From: Axinella damicornis
Taxonomy: Eukaryota; Porifera; Demospongiae; Axinellida; Axinellidae
Assembly (NCBI GenBank): GCA_963931865.1
Contig: OZ007507.1
Location: 721,139 to 785,138 of the forward strand
Direction: 5' to 3'
Length of the DNA stretch: 64,000 nt
The notes under the pieces were generated by a model. The model searched no databases, had not been told where the DNA came from, and saw nothing but the letters and a program-made list of their open reading frames with translations. Numbering within the stretch: position 1 is the stretch's first letter; each line of letters starts with the position of its first letter. The position numbers and the translations under genes are program-made. Below are positions 10,650 through 21,900 of the stretch, piece after piece.

Positions 10650-13600
10650 ATGTGGGTCGCAGTGATTCTCAGCGCGCTGGTGATCTGTCCTGGCGTGTTA
10701 ACCTTGAGGAGTCGCGAGGGGTACTCCAGAACGGTGTCCTACAACAATGAAATAGTCGTCACATGGTAAGCGCGCAGATCAGAGTGTGCAATTTTGTTCA
10801 GTATAAGTTCCCGAGGCGATGTTTATTCGGCAGTGTTTATTGTCAACTTGGCGTGCTGTGCGCGCGCCCTGACAAATGTAATAAGACGAGCTGTGAACTG
10901 ATGTGGTTTATGCAGCTATGCTGCTGCAAAACACGCTGGGTTCCGTCACTGCCGTTGATGACTGGGTTCCTGGTGAGGGGCCGGGGGTTGTGGCTAGTAA
11001 AGTGGGTCCTTTTCTGTAAAAACCCAGTGCCAATGCAAGCTGGTGGGTTCTAAATCTGACTTCATTTATCTGTTTACAGTCCGGATCGGTCCAAGGCGAC
11101 AGTCCAGGTGCTCATAAAGCATGCTGATGTACTGCACATGGGTCAGGAGAGCGTCGACCTTCGGCTCAACAAGCAAACTTTTACATCAGTGCAGCGGTAC
11201 TTCCCCGAGTGTGAAATAGTTGTTGAGGACTTTGAGGTCTACATGCAAGAGGCCGAAAGACTGATGTTTCCGCAGCAGAGGGTGGAAGAGGAGGCGTGGA
11301 TACAGGCCGTGGTGGAAGAGATGGTGCCTTCGGTAAGTGGTGGGACAGATGGTCTGACCTTCCCATTTGTTAGGGAAATTGGAGTATTGAGATCTGGTGC
11401 TCACTTGACATAACAGAAACCCTGAAGTTGTTTGGTTGCCTTGGAAGCTAGGATTGCAGATCAACAAAGCTGTAGATATTATTTTGTTATCCAATATCTG
11501 CTAATTCCATATCAGTGCACCCTTGACTGCTTCATGTGTGTTGAGGTGGGCACCAACACTGAGATGGGTAGCTTTCGTTGTGTGGGAGTTAACAGGCTGT
11601 TTCTCAAGTGTACATAGCATGAGGAAAGAGATGAGTGGAATGTGCGTCTCCTACGTGTGTGAGTTCTGAGTTTGCTTTGCTTGTTCCAGAATGACCTGGA
11701 AGCCGGCGAGAGAGTGTTTGCGCAGTGGGAGAAGGCACACATGAGCTCCACAACATGGTTTGAAGAATACGTAAGTTCACATTTGCAGCAAGTCAACATT
11801 CTTTGGGAGGTAACTAATATTCATATCTACCACACAACACTTCGTATCAGAACCAAATTCTGGGGTATGTGTCTGTAAATATGAGTAATTGCCCAGTCTA
11901 CCATGGCAACACTGCTATGCAGGGAATGGGCAGTGACCACCTACATGTGCAGATCATGAGGCTATGTACACAATGTGGTGTATAGTAGAGTAGTTCTGAG
12001 AAGTGTTAAAACTACACATTGTATGCAAGAACCTCCTGGAATACACTGACCCATAGAAAATGAGTGATATTTGTATTGAGCTCAGAGCTACTTCATTGTC
12101 TAGGGGTGTGGCCTAATTGTGAACGCCAATGAGTGATAACACATTTTACAGTGGATTGCTTGAAGGTCATGTGATGTGTCTGTGACTTGTGTTTTCTTTT
12201 GTAGCATAACTATGAATCGATCAAGAATTGGTACCGCAATTTGGCCAACGAGCACTCTAATATAGTTCGGTACGAGACATCAATTGGGCAGTCGGTGGAG
12301 GGCCGTGATATGCCTGCTGTCCACATCACTGCCAACCACAATCCAGGAAGAAAGAGGATCTACTTCCAGTGTCAAATCCACGCACGTGAGCTGTGAATCT
12401 GGCCATAGACATAGGATCTAGTGTACCATTGTCTCATTCCCAGGCTAGCTACTAGTGTGCCATTGTCTCATTCCCAGGTACTGTCAGTCCAGTTTGTTTA
12501 TTGCAGTAGGCAATACTGCAAGCAGCTGAGGCTAATCTTTGTGTTCGAAATCAGAAGTTGATTTGCCTCTTTCTGACCCGCAGGAGAGTGGATCAGCGGT
12601 GCTGCTTGCATGTACATAACCAGCCACCTGGTGACAGAGTATGCCGCCTCTAACAATGCACTGGTACGCTTTCTTCTTACGTAACATACCCCACCCACTT
12701 GGACAGCTGCTGTTATTACTTTGATTTTTGTGCAGGTAACCTCTCTGCTGAACAACCTCGAGTTTGTAGTGGTCCCGTTTGTGAACCCAGATGGATACGT
12801 GGTATGTGCTATGTTCGCCTGTCCTTCCTCCATCCCTCCCCTCCTCTATCCTTTCTTTCCCTGCCCTCCCTCCCTCCCCTCCCTCCCTCCCTCCCTCCCT
12901 CCCTCCCTCCCTCCCTCCCCTCCCTCTCTCCCCTTCCTCCCTCCCTGAGAATGAGTTAGTGAGTGAGAAAGTGCGAGCAGTTTGATCAGTGTCATTTGTC
13001 TGCTCTTCCTGCAGTACACATGGACTCACAATCGTATGTGGAGGAAGAACCGCCGGCAAACCCGAACCTCGGCAAGTTCAGGAAACTCTGATTGTTATGG
13101 AGTGGACATCAACAGAAACTTCCCAACAGGATGGCAGCTGGTGGGCAATATAGCAGCTGGGGGGCAATATAGCAGCTGGGGGGCAATATAGCAGCTGGGG
13201 GGCAATATAGCAGCTGGGGGGCAATATAGCAGCTGGGGGGGCAATATAGCAGCTAGTGGGCAATATAGCAGCTGGGGGGCAATATAGCAGCTGGGGGGCA
13301 ATATAGCAGCTGGGCAGCTGGAGGGCAATATAGCAGCTGGGGGGGGGCAATATAGCAGCTAGTGGGCAATATAGCAGCTGGGGGGCAATATAGCAGCATT
13401 TTACGTCAAGCTGGTTTCAATCATGCCCTAGGCCTAGAACGAGTGTTGGTGAACTGTCGAGATCTTTTCAGCTTCCATAGTGTCGCTGCGTGTTGCCCTC
13501 TGTAAATGTGACCTCATGTGTGTGCAGCTGTGTGTGCAGCTCCCAGGCAGTCACATGATTGAAGGGGCTTACCCCTACCAAGAGGGGACAGCTGCTCTGT

Positions 13601-14953
13601 TGCCTACTTTATTGTTAATTTTCATGCTTCAGAGTGGCCATAATGTCCGAGGGATGCAATGTGCGGAGGACTACAGTGGACCCCATCCCCTCTCTGAGCC
13701 AGAGACACAGAACATTGTCAACTTCTTCCGGCGGAACTCCCCCACCATTGGGGTCATCGACTGGCACTCGTATGGAGAACTCATCCTAAGACCCTGGGGT
13801 ATGTGTGTGCAGCCTTCTGGGTACTAGCCTCGTTCCCAGGCGCTCAGTACGGGGCACCTGGGAACGAGGCTAGAGATACACATGCTCATGGGGCAGGCAG
13901 GTGGTATTTCCGTGATGGCTTCTTCTGTACCTCATCACAAATTAGTGGGTACAAGGTTCTGGTTGTGGTGTGTCATTGTCGGTCTTCTTCCTCTTGTGGT
14001 GTCCAGGGTATACCAACCAGACCTCTCCAGATGAAACCAGGTTGAGAACGCTATCACAGGAAATGAGGCAGTTGATAGGAAGGGTAAGCTTGTTTTCATA
14101 ACACACTCTTCTCCCTAAATTTGCCTAGTTGTGTGCCGATACAGACAAATTTGTTGCAACAGGCTCTAGAGTGCATCCATCAGAAGACATACAGTAGATC
14201 ATCCCCAGGCCGTGTGGGGTAGCCCCAGCCCATGTGGGGTAGCCCCAGCCCATGTGGGGTAGCCCCAGGCCGTGTGGGGTAGCCCCAGCCCATGTGGGGT
14301 AGCCCCAGGCCGTGTGGGGTAGCCCCAGCTGGGTGGGGGTCCACTATTCTGGCTGATTTTGACCTTTGAACTGTTCTCTACCAACCTAGGTGCATAGCAT
14401 GCACTATACTGCTCAGACCTCCTTCCAACTCTACCAGTGCTTTGGCATCGGGAGTGACTGGTGAGCCTCTGAGAGATCAGCAGATATTTTGTTTGCAATA
14501 CAATGCCTTCATACAGGACTTACCTGCACAATGTAGATGTGGCTCTCTTGTGAATCTTTGTACACCTGCATCCTGCTAGGTTTTACAGTGACGATGCTGC
14601 CAGCAGTAATGGAGGCTATAGGCCTGCTTCCTACTGCATTGAACTGAGAGGCACTGAGAGGGACAGCTATGGCTTTGCACTCCCAGCAAACCAGGTAGGA
14701 CTGAAGGGAACTAATGGGCACCCAGTTGAGCAGGAGGTTCAGCATAATATGCAGTACAACTGTGTGGGAGAGGATCATCTCAGGTCCTTGTGTGCACGGC
14801 CCTCGCACAATACTCTCACATAGCCAACCCTTCCTTCCTCACACCCAGATTGTCCCAACTAGCCAAGAGGTGTTACCGGCTGCCCTCCACTTTGCCAAGA
14901 GTATGATGGACAATCCCATCCCGTACAGTGGTGGAACCTCTGACCGAGTTTGA
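10650..14953 (+). CDS. M14 zymogen carboxypeptidase, copy 2 (CPA2)
   Basis: Secreted M14A metallocarboxypeptidase, 12 exons, 478 aa in one frame: 10650-10765 (signal peptide), 11080-11332 (propeptide, VQVLIKHADVLHMG onward), 11690-11770, 12205-12385, 12584-12663, 12736-12801, 13015-13140, 13633-13798, 14007-14083, 14390-14460, 14580-14694, 14849-14953. Active-site parts: HAREW across 12385/12584, RMWRKNR, VDINRN, DWHSYGELILRPWG, Tyr248-equivalent in FQLYQCFGIGSDW, and IELRGTERDSYGF holding the catalytic Glu. The usual ELRDTG is ELRGTE here. Exon 11690-11770 (NDLEAGERVFAQWEKAHMSS) has no counterpart in copy 1, so the propeptide linker is longer. The residue equal to 255 is Ser. Exon 13015-13140 runs straight into a minisatellite at its donor. 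Confidence 0.9.
12834..12945. repeat. CCCT-rich simple repeat in CPA2 intron
   Basis: Pyrimidine-only CCCT array about 70 bases upstream of the acceptor at 13015. Confidence 0.9.
13129..13398. repeat. Minisatellite at a CPA2 splice donor
   Basis: About 15 units of 17-20 bases (GGGCAATATAGCAGCTGG). The array begins inside the end of exon 13015-13140: CAGCTG|gtgggc is both the exon end with its donor and part of the repeat unit. Some units keep AGCTAgtgggc, most have lost the GT. Confidence 0.9.
13825..13872. repeat. Fold-back element in CPA2 intron
   Basis: TAGCCTCGTTCCCAGG ... CCTGGGAACGAGGCTA with an 18-base centre. Confidence 0.88.
14206..14335. repeat. Minisatellite, 20-bp unit
   Basis: Six to seven units of about 20 bases (GTGTGGGGTAGCCCCAGGCC and variants), each with the small palindrome GGGGTAGCCCC. 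In the CPA2 intron before 14390. Confidence 0.88.
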
Positions 14954-15397
14954 CCCTATCCTGTATAGCGACGGAACCTCAGAACGTGCTTGAAACATTG
15001 GATTTGCAATCCTTAACATAAATTATTATCACCGAATTGTAGTAGTTGACAATTTATCAACCATAATTATCATAATAATGGTGCTGCTTGGGTAACCGGA
15101 GATAAATTTATAAACCTGCCGCTTGGGGTGGTAGTATGCATACACACAGCAGTACCTTGGGATGATGTAAAACATACGTGGCTTGCCACTTCAGATTTCA
15201 ATTTCTCACATGAAAGCAGCCATCATAAATGTTTAGCTGATCTCTAAATTTGTCATAAAATTTTGCAGTTTGCTTCTCCGGCATAAATAAGCAAAAGTAA
15301 ATATGAAAACCGGATAATCATTGGACAGTTGATTAGTGTTATGATGATGATGGTGGTGGCTATGTAGTATGAACGATGTACTTCAGTGATACGGCAG
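14954..15397. other. Convergent spacer, CPA2 / SHPRH 3' ends
   Basis: About 440 bases between the two stop codons; likely 3' UTRs. No further feature that I can support. Confidence 0.5.
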
Positions 15398-18300
15398 CTA
15401 CTCTTGAAGGAGATGCTGTATTTCAGCAACGGTGAGGGTAGACTCCCGCTCATTACTGCAGGGAGATCGTGGTGTGTGTGCACAGTGGGAACCAGTAACC
15501 TGAATCAAGGACACTTTGGTTTCACAGGACACTTCAGCTTCCTCTCATACTGAGCAGAGCATACGTGTATCACACAGAAGATGTCTAGCAGGCAGAGGCA
15601 ACGTCGTGGAACAAGATTTTGGAACAAGACTTGAATCAGGTTGTGCAAAGTGTGAAACGGCAGCGAGAAACTGTCTCAGGATTCCAATCAGCGTATACAC
15701 CATCCAAACTTCACATCCTAGCGGGACTAGCAGCGCCCTCTTAATGGCACTTATTGCTGGCTTGTCACTATGAACCATACTAGCATCTTTCTGGTGATGG
15801 TAGATTGCTGCGGAATTCAAGCTAAACTCACGTCTCCACGTCGAAATCAGATTCATTGTCACACATAGCTCATGACGTCCGAATTGAACACATCAAGTGG
15901 TGTGTGCATCCCAGATGTCTGCATTGAGCATACGTGTACGTACTGTGGGGCACAGTAATTGCATCCCCACTCTGCAACAACTATACTGTGTTATTCCCCC
16001 CGAAGTGAGGACATGTTACTAATGGACGTACTGTACATTTTGTGACCAAATCAGGCAATACACCTCACACGTGTATGCGTCTACCACTCCCTCAGCATAC
16101 CTGATGAGGAACTTGGTCTTGTCAGCCTCACTGTTCAGCAGGTTGTAGATACGCTCTTCCACGGAGTCCTTGACATAGAACCTGTGGACTGTGGTAGGCC
16201 TGCAAAGTGGCATATGGGTTTCAGTTAGAACTGCTACACACCCATCCACACCCACACATACATGTACCCACCCATCCATCCATCCATACACACCCACTCC
16301 TATCCCACGCAGTAATAACATAAACACATCTGATAATGTAATGTGACTGTGTGCTCTTGATTAACCAGTATCACATGGCTATACAAAATGCCAAGCAATT
16401 GCCTTACTGTTGCTGCATCTCCTTCAAGACTAGTCCATCATATCACTAGCAGCTGTTCAAATGACAGAGACAAACTCACTTGGTCTGCCCCATGCGGTGC
16501 ACTCGTCCAATGGCCTGGAGCTCCACTCCGATATTCAGCGATGGTTCGACCAGTAGCACATGGGTTGCTTCCACAATGTTCAGCCCCTTTGAACCCGAGT
16601 GGAAGGGTAGCAGTAGCACGTTGATGTCCGGGCTGGTCTTGAACGTTGCTAGGTTTTCCTAATGGAAGGACAGGCACACTGTAGTCAGACTCAGAACTCT
16701 ACTATGGCAATCCTCCTAATTAAAGGTAATTAACATTCTAATGTCTGGACAATATAAGGTTAATAACTACAACCTGTCACACGTAAAATGGTAACACAAT
16801 CCATCAGGTACAGACCAACAGGTACAGACCACCAGGTGCAGACCATCAGGTGCAGACCAACAGGTATAGACCATCAGGTGTAGAGAGCATCTGCTGCTTG
16901 TGCACGGTTACCTGGAAGGTGCTCTTGGTTTTCAAGAATGAGAATTTGATGTCGTTTTCTCTCATCGCACGGGCTATCAACTCCAGGATATCCAACCACT
17001 ACAAGACAAGAGGAAGATCAGGTAGACAGATGGGTCAGACGAGTAGACATGGAGATCACATGACTCACAGATGGACAGACATGGAGGTCACATGACTCAC
17101 GGATGGACAGACATGGAGGTCACATGACTCACGGATGGACAGACATGGAGGTCACATGACTCACGGATGGACAGACATGGAGGTCACATGACTCACAGAT
17201 GGACAGACATGGAGGTCACATGACTCATGGATGGACAGACATGGAGGTCACAAGACTCACAGATGAGAACACGAGGGCCTTTGCTCCTGGTTCCTGCTGT
17301 TGAATGTTCATCAGTGCCCGAGTGACGCCAATGATCTTGGTTGAGTGACTGCCCTGGGAGGAGGAAGAGAGGGGAGAGAGAAAATATGGTCCTGCAATCC
17401 TAAGAGCATGTGAAGTGGTGATCCAATTGTTCGACCCAGTCCACTGAGTCCTTTGATGAATATCCTTCCTGGAAGGTACTTTCTCTCTGCCTCAGGGGCA
17501 GCCCCACTGACAGGGAACAACTACGAAGACACACATGAAGGTGAACATTGGAGGCTGCAAGCTACAGACCTTCATCCTCACACCCATAATGTAAGCTACT
17601 ATACACATTCACTGAGCACACACTTTGATAGGGAACTGTTTGTCCTCCTCACTGCCCGTCCTGACGTAGTGGATCTCCGTGGAGAGGGAGGGGACTCGGC
17701 AGAGGGGGCACTTGATGGGTACCTCCTCACGGTAGCCCCAGGAGGTGTACATGTGGCGCCGCCGCATGTTGACCATTGTGAATATACACTCCATGCAGAG
17801 TGGGTGGCCGCACGTGAATACACCCCACTGAGGGAGGAGGGGTAGGAGAGGACGGACAGTGAGGGATGGAGGAGGGATGGTGGGTGGGAAGGAGGAAGGG
17901 AGGGGGAGAGGGTGTGAGAAGGGAGGGAAAGAGGAAGGGACAAAGGAGCGAGGGTGGGAGGGAGCCAGGGAAGGGTAGAAGGGAGAGAGAAAGGATGGGA
18001 GGGAGGGAGGGAGATGGTACAACTGCAAGTTGCAAGATGTTGTCTACAAAGCCACACAACTGCTACAGATTGTGTGTGGGTCTTATGAACTGGCTACATG
18101 ACCTATAAAGGACCTATAAAGGTGTTTGTCCATCAGATAGCCCCCAACGGCCATGGGCCACTTTAGGTAAGGATAAACAATAGCACACAGGAAATTAAGA
18201 AACCAAGGACGACAAACACTCCTTCTGTCTAGCCTCGTTCCTGGCTGCCATTGCTGGGGACTCTAATCCATGCACAAATATAGCTACAACACAATGGACG

Positions 18301-18844
18301 CAGGGATGGAGCGGAACGGCAGTTTCCTGCCTCAAGCCGAAAAGGGAAAAGTGTTAACACACGTACACACAGTGATGTAAGATAGGCTGGAGGTTTCTTC
18401 TGTAAATCTGGAGTATCAAGTTTCTCTGTTTATCCAACATCCAGACTCCACCTTATACAACAAACAAGGGGCTCACTGTAATCACTGTGTCTCACCTCTC
18501 CTCCCAAGTGTCGTGTGCAGACGGGACACACCTGAGCACTCTCACCCTGTTGTTCCTGGGTCTACATAGAAGATCATATAGAGCCCAAGTCATGTCTACA
18601 TACATGTATTGCTCTGTGCATCGCACTGGGGCTCACGTACCTTGGTGAGGTTCTTGAGGTAGAGGACCTGCCTGACACACTTCTTGAGGCTGTCCTGGGT
18701 GACCAACTTGTCGGTGATAAACTGAGAGACCATGAAGTCAACCTGAGGAGGAGGTCCCTAGCAATTAACTATGATGACTTACTTGTATAGTGAATTTTAC
18801 AAAAGGTGGATTGTTCCTGCAGTCCCCCCTCACACACACACATA

Positions 18845-18900
<56 letters not shown>

Positions 18901-21900
18901 AAACACACACACACACCACACACACCATGCACCTCAAAGGGATTGATGGTGGAGGGTACATCAAAGCCCAGGAGGATCTCGTAGGGGGTCATGAGTCGGA
19001 GTCGGGAGGAGGCCATCCGAAGCTCATCACACGCACACAGACGCTTGTCTGCAGCCAGCCAGAGAGCTCGAATTGCCTGACAGGGAGGAGAACAGAGCAT
19101 TGTGATCCGGGATAGCTTAGTTCAGACCATTTTAGGGGGGCTTTTCACAATCATTAACAATACACTGTTGCGTCCAGCTATCTTACAGTGTTGTTGTCGA
19201 ATTGGCAGTTACCAAAACTCCTTATATGGTAGCAATAACTACTTTGTTAAGAAGCCCATGTGGGCTCACATGGATAGTCACACAGTACCCAAACACTATA
19301 CATGTCTCTGAATTAGTGCACCGTGAAATACATCGTCTCTGAATCAGTCCACCACAACACATTGCATTACCTTGTACTCTTTCTTGAGGGCCTCCAGGTA
19401 CGCCAGGAAGGCTTGCGCGGATCCCAGGAGCAGAGCAGGGGCACCTGCAGACGTAATGTACAGTGTGAGCCATTCACCACACACAAGCTCTCACCAGTTC
19501 TTGGAACTTGCGTGTTTGCTAATTCATAGTTGCTTATGTTTTAGCCTCAAACCTGCGTCGTGCCCGGGTTCAAGGCTGCTTACGTTTGTGTTTGACAAAG
19601 GAGAGAAGACATCGGAGGATCCTCTCAAAGATACTCAGGGCACGAGAGCCGTCACCATGCTCCGAGCTGCAGGGTGGAAAGTTGAACAAGAAAGGAACCG
19701 AGACACTTGAGTATGAACTACAAGCCACGGGCAACAATACAAGTGTAATTTACGTCTCTAGCAGTAACTAATATTGACTGTAGATAGTTCTTGGACAAAA
19801 GGCAGGAAAAAAAATTATAGTACGGCAATCATCGTCAGGCAATAATAATTGTATCATACAGAAGACACCTTGTGGGAAGACAGGCACACGGAGGATGTCT
19901 GTACATCCATACAACATATAAGACATTGGGCAGAGACAATGGGAATGGACTAGGGCACTTACCGCATGTGGCCCTCCTCCGCAGCGTGGTACCTCGCAAA
20001 CAAGAGCCTCTCGTACGCAATGGAGATCTCCTCTGTCACACACAGCAGGCACCTGCAGTGGGGATCGTTGAGCTCATATTACTGTCCCCAGCAATATACA
20101 CACATACACCCACCCAGCACAATCGCATCTCGGATATTAGCTCAAGTGTTTTCATGCTGTGCTGCCTTCCTTCCAACACTAGCTCCTCCTTCCTCACCCC
20201 CCTTCCCTGAAAAGCAGCCTCCTTCCTCACCCCCCTTCCCTGAAGAGCAGCCTCCTCCTTCCTCACCCCCATTCCCTGAAGAGCAGCCTCCTCCTTCCTC
20301 ACCCCCCTTCCCTGAAGAGCAGCCTCCTCCTTCCTCACCCCCCTTCCCTGAAGAGCAGCCTCCTCCTTCCTCACCCCCCTTCCCTGAAGAGCAGCCTCCT
20401 CCTTCCTCACCCCCCTTCCCTGAAGAGCAGCCTCCTCCTTCCTCACCCCCCTTCCCTGAAGAGCAGCCTCCTCCTTCCTCACCCCCCTTCCCTGAAGAGC
20501 AGCAGCCTCCTTCCTCACCCCCCTTCCCTGAAGAGCAGCCTCCTCCTTCCTCACCCCCCTTCCCTGAAGAGCAGCCTCCTTCCTCACCCCCCTTCCCTGA
20601 AGAGCAGCCTCCTCCTTCCTCACCCCCCTTCCCTGAAGAGCAGCCTCCTCCTTCCTCACCCCCCTTCCCTGAAGAGCAGCCTCCTCCTTCCTCACCCCCC
20701 TTCCCTGAAGAGCAGCCTCCTCCTTCCTCACCCCCTTCCCTGAAGAGCAGCCTCCTCCTTCCTCACCCCCCTTCCCTGAAGAGCAGCCTCCTCCTTCCTC
20801 ACCCCCCTTCCCTGAAGAGCAGCCTTATCCTCACATTTCATCACCCTGCATGGAGTCTGGTCGCAGGTGGCAAGCCCCAACTTCAACCACTAGATCGTCA
20901 GAAGGAGAGGCAGAGAGCTCGTCCAGCGTCTCCAGCAATCGCCCCCGGCACCCCTGTACAACACAACAGTAGACAACTGCTTTAAGGGTCACCTATATCA
21001 TATCAAGGCTGATTGTTGTGGTGTATTCAGCTAAGTTTCAACCAATCAGAGAGCCACATTTGACCCCCTAGACAGGAAGTGAAAGTGTATTTGTTCATGG
21101 CCTTTTAATATGTGCGTATATATTATGTGTGTGTGGAGGGTGGGGGAGGGGAGGGGTGAGGGGGAAAGGTGGGGGGAGGGGGAGGAGGGGGAGGGGGGGG
21201 AGGGGGAGGAGGGGGGGAGGGGGAGAAGGTAATGTTGCACATACTGAGATTGTGCTATGTCTTGGAGTCAATTTGGCTGTCCCAATGACCAGTGCTGCCT
21301 CAGCATGTTAACTGGTGTTAAACAACGGAGGGAAGTCTGACCTCAATCTTGTCCATATGGGAGCACAGGAACAACTGCATACCCTCCACATGGCGGAAAC
21401 TGGCAGACAAAAGAAAACCGTATTAGCTGTAAAACAACGATGGTGCCCTATTCAGAACAAGCACGTGAAGTCCAATTAACCCACAGACCAAACACACATG
21501 CGTACTTTCTTGTGATATAGGAGTACATATATGCTGGGCACCAATCAGAACTATGTTCTCGTCTTTAATTAGCCGTACTGTTATGATGTCATTACCCCCA
21601 AACCCTAATCAGGAATGTTGTTAATAACTGTTAATAATGACATGCCAACCATCCCATGGTTACCCATCCAGCATTTATTCTAGTTCAGTGCAGTCGACAT
21701 CTGTTTATACTGCAACTCAATAGTCTCACATGGCCAGAGGCTAGGGTACAAGTGAACAGCCTTCGACTTGCAGAGCTAGAGCTATATATATGTGGGGTCG
21801 AGCAGTGAGCGCAATCGACATTTTATCTCAGCTCCACACTCTCAAAGCCATACTAGCTGGACCAGGACCATGCAGCAGATCACGTAGATAGCAGATACTC

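Noticed and set aside
19966..20985. 339-codon proline/serine-rich open frame ([12 protein letters not shown] repeats) and its opposite-strand partner
   Set aside because: It is the 36-bp minisatellite of a SHPRH intron; 36 is a multiple of three, so stops are avoided by chance. No start or splice context.
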